A DNA stretch of 64,000 nt from JBGLNJ01 sp034434835 (lineage in GTDB: Bacteria; Chloroflexota; Anaerolineae; Fen-1058), in contig DAOTXX010000078.1 of assembly GCA_034434835.1 (NCBI GenBank), forward strand, positions 79,305-143,304, given 5' to 3'. A program made the position numbers and the translations under genes. Shown here one piece after another: positions 32,666-40,208 of this stretch (the stretch's first letter is position 1; each line of letters starts with the position of its first letter). Under the pieces are notes generated by a model. That model saw only the letters and a list, made by a program, of their open reading frames with translations, had not been told where the DNA came from and ran no database searches.

Positions 32666-33291
32666 CCAAAAAGCTGATCAAGAAGATCGAATCTGCCGAG
32701 TTGGAGGAATTGTCGCTGGCCCTGTTTGAGGCCGGGTGTGTGCAGTTCGGTCAGTTCAAGCTGAAATCCGGGCTGCTCAGTCCGATCTATCTTGATTTGC
32801 GGTTGCTGGTTTCGCACCCGCGCTTGCTGCGGCGGGTGGGCGACCTGCTCGCCGAGCGCGCGCGTGTGTTCAAATTCGACGTGCTGGCGGCGATCCCCTA
32901 TGCGGCTCTGCCGATCGGTGTGGCGGTTTCGTTGGCCTTGGATGCGCCGCTGGTCTATCCGCGCCGCGAAGTCAAGGATTATGGCACCGAGCGGAGCGTT
33001 GAGGGCGCGTTCGAACGAGGGCAGATTGCGTTGCTCATTGACGACCTTATCACCAGGGGCCACAGCAAGCTCGAAGCGATCGCGCCGCTGGAAGCGGCTG
33101 GGTTGACCGTGAAAGATGTTCTCGTGCTCGTGGATCGCGAGCAGGGCGGCGCACAAGAACTGGCCGCGCGCGGCTATGCCGTTCATGCGGCCTTGACGTT
33201 GGCTCAGATTCTAGACGCTCTCACATGCGCGGGCAAGCTCACTGTAGAACGCTGTGACGAGATCAAGCTGTGGCTGATGGAGAACCGCTGA
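32662..33291 (+). CDS. pyrE: Orotate phosphoribosyltransferase
   Basis: A 209-residue enzyme that joins orotate and PRPP to OMP. The PRPP-binding motif is ALLIDDLITRGHSK (about 127-140), and the N-terminal FKLKSGLLSPIYLDLR matches the orotate-binding region. Its ATG overlaps the pyrF stop by four bases, so the last two steps of UMP synthesis are translationally coupled. Length is typical. Confidence 0.93.
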   Translation: MTKKLIKKIESAELEELSLALFEAGCVQFGQFKLKSGLLSPIYLDLRLLVSHPRLLRRVGDLLAERARVFKFDVLAAIPYAALPIGVAVSLALDAPLVYPRREVKDYGTERSVEGAFERGQIALLIDDLITRGHSKLEAIAPLEAAGLTVKDVLVLVDREQGGAQELAARGYAVHAALTLAQILDALTCAGKLTVERCDEIKLWLMENR

Positions 33292-33309
33292 TGAAGGTCT
33301 TGTGAGTCG

Positions 33310-34260
33310 GTGAACACTGCCATGTGCGAACCTGATTTGTCGGTGACGTTGTGTGGCGTGCAGCTGCCTAACCCGACGGTCCTGGCTTCGGGCGTTTTGG
33401 GCCTGAGCCAAGAGATCTTTGGTCGGTTGGCGCGCGCCGGCTGTGGGGCGATTACGACCAAGTCGTGCTCACTTCAACCGCGCGCCGGCTATCACAACCC
33501 GGTCATTGTGGATTGGGGCTATGGGCTGATCAATGCCGTCGGGTTGGCAAACCCCGGTGTCGAAGTGATGGTGGAAGAGATTCGGCTGGCCAGACAGCGG
33601 CTGGCCCCGCTGGGCGTGCCGATCATCGCCAGCATCTTTGCCAACACGATCTATGATTTCGGCGTGATCGCCCGCTACATGAGCGAGGCCAATCCCGACC
33701 TGATCGAAGTGAACATCTCGTGTCCCAACCTGGATGCTCGCTTTGAGCAGATGTTTGCCTCCAGCCCCTATGTCGCCGCGCAGGTCACGCGCCGGGTCAA
33801 GGACAATACCTCGGTCCCGGTCCTGGTCAAACTTTCGCCCAATGTCGAGGATATTGCCAAGGTTGCGCGCGAAGTGGAGGCCGCCGGGGCCGATGCCATC
33901 ACGGCGATCAACAGCCTGGGGCCGGGTCTGGTCTTGGACATCGAAACAGGCCACCCGGTGCTGGCGAATCGGTGGGGTGGGGTATCTGGCCCGGCGATTC
34001 GACCGATTGCGGTCAAGTGCGTGCGGGACGTGTGCCAGGCGGTCAAGATCCCGGTGATCGGCACGGGCGGCGTGACCGATGCGCGCGACGCGATCGAGAT
34101 GATCCTCGTCGGCGCGACGGCGGTGGGCATCGGCTCGGCGGTGAACTATCGCGGGATGGGCGTGTTTGGCGAGGTCGCCGCCGGCATCGCAGAGTACATG
34201 CGCCGGCACGGTTATAAGCGGCTGGAAGATTTCCGGGGCAAGGCGTTGGCGTTTTGTTGA
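33310..34260 (+). CDS. pyrD: Dihydroorotate dehydrogenase, class 1B catalytic subunit
   Basis: A 316-residue FMN enzyme that oxidises dihydroorotate to orotate. The catalytic loop is EVNISCPN with Cys138, the cysteine base of class 1 enzymes, and the FMN phosphate site GTGGVTDARDAIEMILVGA is near the C-terminus. Class 1B is supported by PyrK encoded downstream. The start is either GTG 33310 or ATG 33322; neither has a strong ribosome-binding site. Convergent with the TumE-like toxin gene, 10 bp away. Confidence 0.92.
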   Translation: MNTAMCEPDLSVTLCGVQLPNPTVLASGVLGLSQEIFGRLARAGCGAITTKSCSLQPRAGYHNPVIVDWGYGLINAVGLANPGVEVMVEEIRLARQRLAPLGVPIIASIFANTIYDFGVIARYMSEANPDLIEVNISCPNLDARFEQMFASSPYVAAQVTRRVKDNTSVPVLVKLSPNVEDIAKVAREVEAAGADAITAINSLGPGLVLDIETGHPVLANRWGGVSGPAIRPIAVKCVRDVCQAVKIPVIGTGGVTDARDAIEMILVGATAVGIGSAVNYRGMGVFGEVAAGIAEYMRRHGYKRLEDFRGKALAFC

Positions 34261-34270
34261 CGGGCAAGCT

Positions 34271-34753
34271 CTACAACTCGAGGGATTCTATTTCCTCGAT
34301 GAGGAATGGTAGGTTAGGGCGAGTGAAGCTCAGTTGCGGGGCAGGGATGCGATGGTGTTTAATGTCGGGCGGTATATGCTTGTGGTGGGGATCGGTGGCG
34401 GCCAACGTCTTATCGTGTGGGTGAGGGAATGAATCATACCAGTACAATTTGTCTTTGTGTGGGTAACTTGCCTGACAATATTCGCCAGCGGCTGGAAAGT
34501 CAGGAACATCGGTCAAAGTATGGGCACGTGAGACTTCGTAGCCGTAACCTTCAATGACGCCCAACTCAAAGTTGAGGCGTTCTTGGGCGCAGAGGACAAT
34601 ATTGCGCTCGAAAAGGACCATCCCTTCCACACGCCCGAAAAGTTCGCCCGATGGGATATAAACCAGCGTTGAGCGGCGTATGCTGGGGTAACGCTCCGGC
34701 AAGGCATAGATAAATGTCTGGTATGCTGCTGGCGTGGAGAGCGGGTCAGGCAT
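34271..34753 (-). CDS. TumE-like toxin (DUF6516 family)
   Basis: A 160-residue protein of the TumE/DUF6516 toxin family: the central GVIEGYGYEVSRAH, KLYWYDSFPHPH and the highly conserved end DPHHKHIPPDIKHHRIPAPQ followed by FTRPNLPFLIEEIE. The clustered histidines suggest a nuclease-like or metal-binding site, but the activity is not established to my knowledge. Its start overlaps the end of the partner gene by eight bases. The pair lies in reverse orientation between pyrD and pyrK, interrupting the pyrimidine operon. Confidence 0.78.
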   Translation of the reverse strand: MPDPLSTPAAYQTFIYALPERYPSIRRSTLVYIPSGELFGRVEGMVLFERNIVLCAQERLNFELGVIEGYGYEVSRAHTLTDVPDFPAAGEYCQASYPHKDKLYWYDSFPHPHDKTLAATDPHHKHIPPDIKHHRIPAPQLSFTRPNLPFLIEEIESLEL

Positions 34754-35027
34754 TAGCAGGTTCCAGATTGACCTTGATTTGGAGGGGCACCGATTGGCGA
34801 CCGATCAATTGCCGATATTTTTCATCCAGGCTCAACCAGGTCTTGTACAGGGAGAGCCAGTCAATGAATTCCATGCGGTACTCATCCAGCGCGTCAAACT
34901 CTTCCAGCTCTCCGCGCATCATCGCAGCATAAAAATCATTCGATTTCACGCCGAACTTGGTTTCGTAGCGATTCAGTTCTGCTTCTAGTTTTCCAATGTC
35001 TTGCAGCAATACATTCAAAGATGCCAT
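34746..35027 (-). CDS. Small helical partner/antitoxin of the TumE-like toxin
   Basis: A 93-residue, charged, almost wholly helical protein (DIGKLEAELNRYETKFG, then EEFDALDEYRMEFIDW) with no helix-turn-helix that I can see. TumE systems described earlier use an Xre-like antitoxin, so this partner type is different. Gene order (antitoxin first, overlapping toxin) and the strong GGGAGG site support the role. The palindrome at the transcription start implies autoregulation, although no DNA-binding domain is obvious in the protein. Confidence 0.68.
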   Translation of the reverse strand: MASLNVLLQDIGKLEAELNRYETKFGVKSNDFYAAMMRGELEEFDALDEYRMEFIDWLSLYKTWLSLDEKYRQLIGRQSVPLQIKVNLEPANA

Positions 35028-35075
35028 AGTGTCCTCCCTTTTTCAGAATGTGGAAAGGCCATCTGGCTACTTGTG

Positions 35076-35089
35076 CAACCATTTGGTTG
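35076..35089. promoter_or_regulatory. Palindrome at the toxin-antitoxin transcription start
   Basis: CAACCA-TT-TGGTTG, a 6-bp perfect inverted repeat next to the -10 box (35096-35091) and covering the predicted start of transcription. A likely operator. Confidence 0.5.
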
Positions 35090-35090
35090 T

Positions 35091-35099
35091 ATTATATCA
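35091..35099 (-). promoter_or_regulatory. Extended -10 promoter of the TumE-like pair
   Basis: TGATATAAT on the minus strand, an extended -10 element. Predicted transcript start near 35084, about 57 nt before the antitoxin start. Confidence 0.6.
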
Positions 35100-35223
35100 C
35101 GACGCTACAAGCGGCAGCGTCATCAGACCGGCGGCGAGCAATGTGTTGAACACTATAGCATAGACTGTGCGCCAAGTCAAAAGGCACGCGATCCGTGCCA
35201 TAAATGTGCTCTGAAGGGTTGAC

Positions 35224-35997
35224 ATGTTACCCCAAACCGTCCGTATTTCTGACATCATCGAAGACACTCGCACTGTCAAGACGTTTGTCTTGGACGACGC
35301 GGTGGACGCGCAGCCCGGGCAGTTTGTGATGCTCTGGCTGCCGGGTGTGGACGAAAAGCCGATCAGCATCGCCGCGCCCGATCCGCTGACGTTGACGGTC
35401 GCCAAAGTCGGGCCGTTCAGCGACGCGCTGCACCAATGCAGGGTTGGCGATAGGCTCGGTTGGCGCGGGCCGTTTGGCCGACCGTTCCGACCGGACTGGA
35501 CTCGACCGGCTTTGTTGGTAGGTGGCGGCTATGGCGCGGCCCCTTTGTATTTTTTAGCGGAGCAAATGGTGACGCGGGGGATTGTGCCCACGGTGGCTTT
35601 GGGCGCACGACGGGCGGATGACCTCATTTTCGTTGAGCGATTCCGGCGTTTAGGTGTAAAATTGTTGCTCGCGACTGAGGATGGATCGCTGGGCGTCCGA
35701 GGATACGTGACCGAGGCGATCACACAAGCGCTCGCCGAGCGGCCCGCGATCTATGCCTGTGGGCCTGAGGGGATGCTCGTGGCACTGCATCGGCTGTGCT
35801 GTGAGCGTGGCCTGCCGGGGCAACTGAGCGTCGAGCGGTATATCAAGTGCGGCTTTGGCGTGTGCGGCCAGTGCGCGTTGGATGATTTGCTGGTGTGTAC
35901 GGATGGCCCGGTGTTTGACGTCGCGCAACTCGATGGCAAGCAAGATTTTGGAAAATTCCATCGCAACGTGACCGGGCGGAGATTGCCGGTGGGTTGA
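35224..35997 (+). CDS. pyrK: Dihydroorotate dehydrogenase electron-transfer subunit
   Basis: A 257-residue FAD and [2Fe-2S] protein that passes electrons from PyrD to NAD. FAD/NAD-binding features are PISIAAPDP and LLVGGGYGAAPLYF, and the cluster ligands are Cys209, Cys214, Cys217 and Cys225 (KCGFGVCGQC, LVC). The start has AAGGG five bases upstream. It is separated from pyrD by the inverted toxin-antitoxin pair and I see no clear promoter in the 196 bp before it, so expression may depend on read-through from pyrD. Confidence 0.92.
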   Translation: MLPQTVRISDIIEDTRTVKTFVLDDAVDAQPGQFVMLWLPGVDEKPISIAAPDPLTLTVAKVGPFSDALHQCRVGDRLGWRGPFGRPFRPDWTRPALLVGGGYGAAPLYFLAEQMVTRGIVPTVALGARRADDLIFVERFRRLGVKLLLATEDGSLGVRGYVTEAITQALAERPAIYACGPEGMLVALHRLCCERGLPGQLSVERYIKCGFGVCGQCALDDLLVCTDGPVFDVAQLDGKQDFGKFHRNVTGRRLPVG

Positions 35998-36039
35998 TAG
36001 CGGATGGCCGCTTCGCGTGGCGGATAGCAGGCGAGGGAG

Positions 36040-37005
36040 ATGTTGCGACGTATCATGGTGATGTTGGCCTTGATGGGCTGGTTGATCGGCCCGATGGCCG
36101 CGCATGCCGAAGGGCCGATCGTTCATGTGGTCCAGCCAGGGGAGAACCTCTTCCGCATCGGGCTGCGGTACGGCGTGACGGCGCAACAGATCGCCTCGGC
36201 CAACGGTCTGAAGAATGTCGCACAGATTTACGCCGGTCAGCGGCTAGTCATCCCGGCGGCGGGGGCGGCGACTGCGCCGGCCTATTCGCCGGCGTCCACG
36301 GCCCAGTCGTATCACGTCGTCGCATCTGGGGAGAATCTGTTTCGCATCGCGCTGCGGTATGGCTTGAGCGTCCAGGCGATGGCGGCGGCCAATAACCTGG
36401 TCAACGTCAGCCAGGTATACGTTGGGCAGCGGTTGCTGATCCCTGGTCGCGCGCTGGCTGCTCCGGCGGGCAAGTCGGTCTTGTTGCGTGTTCCGGTGCT
36501 GGGCCAGGAGCACAGCCTGACGTGCGAAGCGGCTGCTGCGCGGATGATCGCCGTCTATCTGGGCAAGCCGGTGACCGAAGCCTGGATTCAGGCGCAACTG
36601 GGCCCGAACGACAATCCCCATCAGGGCTTTCGCGGCGATATTGACGCGCCCTTTGGCGGCATTGTCAACTATGGCGTGTATGCCGAGCCGTTGGCTCGGG
36701 CGCTGCGGTCGTTGGGATTGACCGCGACGGTGCGCTATGGCGTCGGCTACAGCGACCTGCGCGCTGCGCTTGACCGGGGCCAACCGGTCATCGTGTGGCT
36801 TTCCCAGTTTCCTGCGCCGGGGTATTACGATCAGCCCGGCGGCTACCGTCTGGTGCCGGGGGAGCACAGTTACGTCGTCGTGGGCTATGATGACCAGGGA
36901 CTGGTCGTCAACGATCCGCTCAATGGTGGGCGGCAGTTTCACATCCGCGTGATCCCCCATTGGGAACTGTTCGACAATATGGCGTTGTTTGTCAGCAAGG
37001 GCTGA
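36040..37005 (+). CDS. Secreted LysM - C39-like cysteine peptidase
   Basis: A 321-residue exported protein. A signal peptide of about 23 residues ends in AHA. Two LysM domains follow (about 29-71 and 91-135; VQPGENLFRIGLRYGV and ASGENLFRIALRYGL), which bind cell-wall sugars. The C-terminal peptidase_C39-like domain has a plausible triad of Cys162 (SLTCEAAAARM), His276 (GEHSYVVVGYD) and Asp292 (VVNDPL). It may cleave peptides at the cell surface. It lies 42 bp after pyrK and overlaps the next start by one base, so it is co-transcribed with pyrimidine genes without an obvious link. Confidence 0.87.
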   Translation: MLRRIMVMLALMGWLIGPMAAHAEGPIVHVVQPGENLFRIGLRYGVTAQQIASANGLKNVAQIYAGQRLVIPAAGAATAPAYSPASTAQSYHVVASGENLFRIALRYGLSVQAMAAANNLVNVSQVYVGQRLLIPGRALAAPAGKSVLLRVPVLGQEHSLTCEAAAARMIAVYLGKPVTEAWIQAQLGPNDNPHQGFRGDIDAPFGGIVNYGVYAEPLARALRSLGLTATVRYGVGYSDLRAALDRGQPVIVWLSQFPAPGYYDQPGGYRLVPGEHSYVVVGYDDQGLVVNDPLNGGRQFHIRVIPHWELFDNMALFVSKG

Positions 37006-37580
37006 TGGATAAACCGCTGCTTCGTGCGCGCTGTCGCGCCTGGCGTGATGCCCTGACGGCAGACGAGGTCGCCTCGGCCAGCGCGTGCGTTTGCGATCAC
37101 CTGGCGGCCTGGCCGCTCTTTCAACAGGCGCAGACGGTGATGGCTTATATGGCGTTCGGCAACGAGATCAGCCTCTTGCCGTTGATGGAGCGCAGCCTCA
37201 ACAAACGCTGGGTGATCCCGCGCACACTCACCCAACCGGAGCCGCGCCTGAAGCTTCATCTTTACGATCCAGCGCGACTGGTGCGTCACAAATTTGGGAT
37301 GCTGGAGCCAGAGGCGAGCCTGCCCGAGATCGGGCCGCGCGAGCTGGATATGGTGCTGGTGCCGGGGATCGCGTTTGACCGGCGGGGGTATCGTCTGGGT
37401 TTTGGCGGCGGGTTCTATGACCGATTCCTGCCGCTGGTCACGGCCCTCAAGGTCGGCGTGGCCTATGCGGCGCTCATTGTGGATCGCGTTCCCAACGACG
37501 AGTTCGATCAGCGTGTCCATTGGTTGGTCTGTGAAACAGGTGTCTGCGCGGTCACCTCAGATCAACTGACCACTGTTTAG
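37005..37580 (+). CDS. 5-formyltetrahydrofolate cyclo-ligase
   Basis: A 191-residue enzyme that converts 5-formyl-THF to 5,10-methenyl-THF with ATP. The signature YRLGFGGGFYDRFL is present near residues 126-139, with VLVPGIAFDRRGYR just before. The ATG overlaps the previous stop as TGATG, so its translation is coupled. Folate one-carbon metabolism is a reasonable neighbour for nucleotide synthesis. Confidence 0.92.
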   Translation: MDKPLLRARCRAWRDALTADEVASASACVCDHLAAWPLFQQAQTVMAYMAFGNEISLLPLMERSLNKRWVIPRTLTQPEPRLKLHLYDPARLVRHKFGMLEPEASLPEIGPRELDMVLVPGIAFDRRGYRLGFGGGFYDRFLPLVTALKVGVAYAALIVDRVPNDEFDQRVHWLVCETGVCAVTSDQLTTV

Positions 37581-37593
37581 TCGAGTCACTAAC

Positions 37594-38874
37594 ATGATAT
37601 TGATTCGTGGCGCCAACATCGTCGGCCTGCGCGGGCTGGAAAAAGTGGATATTCTCATTGTCAAGGACCGCATCAACGAGATCGCGTCGCAGTTGACGCA
37701 GCCGGTCGGCGCGACGACGGTTGAGGCGCGCGGCTGGCTGGCGCTGCCCGGCCTGATTGATATTCACGTTCACCTGCGCGAGCCGGGCGGCGAGCACAAG
37801 GAAGACTTTATGACGGGCACGCGGGCCGCGCTGGCGGGGGGCGTGACCACCGTGCTGGCGATGCCCAATACCTCGCCGCCCATCACGGACTTGGCCACGT
37901 TCAAGACGGCGTTGACGCTGGCGGAACAAAAGGCCGTGTGCGATTTCGGATTGTACATCGGCGCGACCCGTGAGAACATTGACACGGCCTGGTTGATTGA
38001 GGAGGCCGTCGGGCTAAAGATGTACATGGGGTCGTCCACCGGCACGTTGCTGCTGGAACACTTTGAGGATCAATACGCGCACCTGGCCGCCTATCCGTCC
38101 AATCGCGTCGTCGCCGTCCATGCGGAAAACGAAGAGGCCGTGCGTTACTTTGAAAAACGTGGTCAACGCCGCCCACCTCTGTGTGCAAACCTCGAAACTG
38201 GTCGCGCGATTCGGATGGCCCAGGCGCTTCAGCGTTCCATCCATATCTGCCATCTCTCCACGGCGCGCGAGATCGAGATGGTCAGAGAGGCCAAAGCGCG
38301 AAATGAACCTGTCACCTGCGAGGTCACGCCGCATCACCTGTTTCTGTCTTCTGGGATCGAGCGTCACCTCGGCCCATTGGGCCGGATGAATCCGCCGTTG
38401 CGGAGTATGCAGGACGTTGAGGCGCTGTGGGACAACCTCAGGTACGTGGATGTCATTGCCTCCGATCATGCGCCGCACACGTTGGAAGAAAAACGCAGTG
38501 CCACGCCGCCGGCCGGGGTGCCGGGCGTGGAAACGATGCTGCCGCTGCTGCTCACGGCGGTCAAAGAAAAACAGTTGGATTGGGCCGATCTGGTGCGGCT
38601 CACCTCGGCTGGCCCGGCCAGGTTGTTCGGCCTGGAGCGTAAGGGCCGCGTCGCGCCGGGTTATGACGCGGACATCGTGCTGGTGGACCCGGAAGCCCAG
38701 TGGAACATATCCGGGGACAAGCTCTTGACTCGTTGCGGCTGGACGCCGTTTGAAGGCTGGCGCGTGTGGGGCAAGGTGATGCAAGTGTACCTGCGCGGCC
38801 AGTTGGCGTTTGCGGAAGGCAAGGTCTTGGTCAGACCGGGCACTGGACGACACGTCAGGCAGCGTGGAGGGTGA
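37594..38874 (+). CDS. pyrC: Dihydroorotase, class I
   Basis: A 426-residue amidohydrolase that closes carbamoyl-aspartate to dihydroorotate. Metal ligands: His58 and His60 (DIHVHLREPG), His176 (VHAEN), His220 (ICHLSTA) and Asp291 (ASDHAPH). The N-terminal and C-terminal strands (GYDADIVLVDP) match the TIM-barrel metallohydrolases. It starts 14 bp after the cyclo-ligase and ends the operon. The stop codon lies at the edge of a heptamer repeat array. pyrB and carAB are not in the window. Confidence 0.94.
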   Translation: MILIRGANIVGLRGLEKVDILIVKDRINEIASQLTQPVGATTVEARGWLALPGLIDIHVHLREPGGEHKEDFMTGTRAALAGGVTTVLAMPNTSPPITDLATFKTALTLAEQKAVCDFGLYIGATRENIDTAWLIEEAVGLKMYMGSSTGTLLLEHFEDQYAHLAAYPSNRVVAVHAENEEAVRYFEKRGQRRPPLCANLETGRAIRMAQALQRSIHICHLSTAREIEMVREAKARNEPVTCEVTPHHLFLSSGIERHLGPLGRMNPPLRSMQDVEALWDNLRYVDVIASDHAPHTLEEKRSATPPAGVPGVETMLPLLLTAVKEKQLDWADLVRLTSAGPARLFGLERKGRVAPGYDADIVLVDPEAQWNISGDKLLTRCGWTPFEGWRVWGKVMQVYLRGQLAFAEGKVLVRPGTGRHVRQRGG

Positions 38875-38968
38875 GGCGTTGAGCGTGAAGCGTGAAACGT
38901 CAAACGTCAAACGTCAGGCGTCATTTGACGTGTGACGTGTGACGTTTGACGTATGACGTTTGACGTTT
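38870..38968. repeat. Long heptanucleotide repeat, about 13 units, inverted halves
   Basis: Left units are of type GAAACGT and CAAACGT, right units GTGACGT and TTGACGT. The two halves are reverse complements and can form a long hairpin between the convergent pyrC and MFS genes, possibly a two-way terminator. The right half encodes the MFS protein's last 19 residues (VKRHTSNVTRHTSNDA). Confidence 0.8.
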
Positions 38969-40101
38969 GTGGCCTGCGCCAGTGCCAGAGCAACCAGGAT
39001 GCACGCTGCGCCCGCGATGCCATAAGCCACGCCGAATCCCGCCGCTCCCGCCAGCGGCCCCAGCAATGCACTCCCCAGTCCGATCCACACATCGTTAAGC
39101 GTGAACTCGGCCGCGACGGCTGTCCCACGCAGGGTACCCGGGACGCCGTCGAGCACGAGCGCGTCAATCGCCGTACGCGCGATCCCCAGTCCCGCGCCGC
39201 TGCCAAAGGCCACCAGCAGACTGGCCACATCCGATCGGGCTTGAGGGATCAGCGCAAATGCAATGCCGGTCAGCAACATTCCCGGCAGCATCACCCGCGT
39301 GCGCCCGATGCGGTCCGAAATCCGTCCCGCCAAGATTTGCACGGTCAGCATCCCCAGCGCATAGACCGAGTAAAATGCGCCGGTGGTGTTCAAGTGGTTC
39401 TGCGCGGCGACAAGCGGCCAGAACGTGACCATGGTGCCAAAGGCCAGGCCCAGCGGGCTGACAGCAAGGATACCCGCTCGAACGTTGCGAAACGCCAGCG
39501 TTTCTCGCGCGCCTTGAAGTGGCGGCGCGCTGGTCATTCGCTTGATCTCGCGCGGCGGCTCGTGGAGGAGGACGATGGTCAGCAGGCACAAACCGCCCGA
39601 GATCGCGGCCGATCCGAACGCAGTGTCAAAGCCTCCCTGCGACAAGAACCAGCCGCCCATCAATGGGCCGACGAGTGAGGCCATCGCTCCAGAATTGCCA
39701 CCCATGCCAAACACCTCGCCTCGCCGGTTGGGTGGGGCAAGATCGGCGAGCAGAGCTTGAAAGCCCGTACTGAACGCCGCGATGCCGATCCCGTTCAGCG
39801 CCCGAACGGCCAAGAGGGCAGGCATCGCGTGCGACATCCCCGTCAGGATAGGCGAGAGAACTGCGATCATCCCGCCCAACACCAGGACCGGCTTGCGACC
39901 GATCCGGTCTGCAAATGCCCCGATGAATAATCGCGAGAGAACGGCTGCGCTGGCAGCGGCGAAGGTGGTCAGTCCGTTATCGGTGGGCGTCCCGCCGAGC
40001 GAGGCCACATATAAAGGCAAGACAGGAAACAGCGACTGGAGGCCAATCCAGAACAAGACATTGGCGAGCAGGGCGAGGGGGAAGGCCAATGAGGCAATCA
40101 T
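38914..40101 (-). CDS. Major facilitator superfamily transporter
   Basis: A 395-residue 12-helix MFS protein. Loop 2-3 has GAFADRIGRKPVLVLGG, the MFS motif A, and the symmetric loop 8-9 has GRISDRIGRTRVMLPG. The pattern fits drug or metabolite exporters; substrate unknown. The C-terminal tail after the last helix is encoded by a heptamer repeat. It is convergent with pyrC, and lepA ends 108 bp upstream of it. Confidence 0.88.
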   Translation of the reverse strand: MIASLAFPLALLANVLFWIGLQSLFPVLPLYVASLGGTPTDNGLTTFAAASAAVLSRLFIGAFADRIGRKPVLVLGGMIAVLSPILTGMSHAMPALLAVRALNGIGIAAFSTGFQALLADLAPPNRRGEVFGMGGNSGAMASLVGPLMGGWFLSQGGFDTAFGSAAISGGLCLLTIVLLHEPPREIKRMTSAPPLQGARETLAFRNVRAGILAVSPLGLAFGTMVTFWPLVAAQNHLNTTGAFYSVYALGMLTVQILAGRISDRIGRTRVMLPGMLLTGIAFALIPQARSDVASLLVAFGSGAGLGIARTAIDALVLDGVPGTLRGTAVAAEFTLNDVWIGLGSALLGPLAGAAGFGVAYGIAGAACILVALALAQATNVKRHTSNVTRHTSNDA

Positions 40102-40123
40102 AATGGGGAATCGTCCGGGTCAA

Positions 40124-40198
40124 AGACGAATGACGAGAGACGAAGGACGAAGGGCGGGGGACGGAAATTCTTTCGTCGTTCGTCATTTGTCCTTCGTC
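40124..40198. repeat. Heptanucleotide repeat with inverted halves
   Basis: AGACGAA, TGACGAG, AGACGAA, GGACGAA on the left; TTTCGTC, GTTCGTC, ATTTGTC, CTTCGTC on the right. It occupies the gap between lepA and the MFS gene and can fold into a hairpin. Confidence 0.75.
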
Positions 40199-40208
40199 CC
40201 ATGATTGG

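Noticed and set aside
35097..35405. 102-codon minus-strand frame upstream of the TumE-like pair with a hydrophobic C-terminus
   Set aside because: Most of it is antisense to pyrK, and it has no ribosome-binding site. The hydrophobic end in the intergenic region is probably chance.
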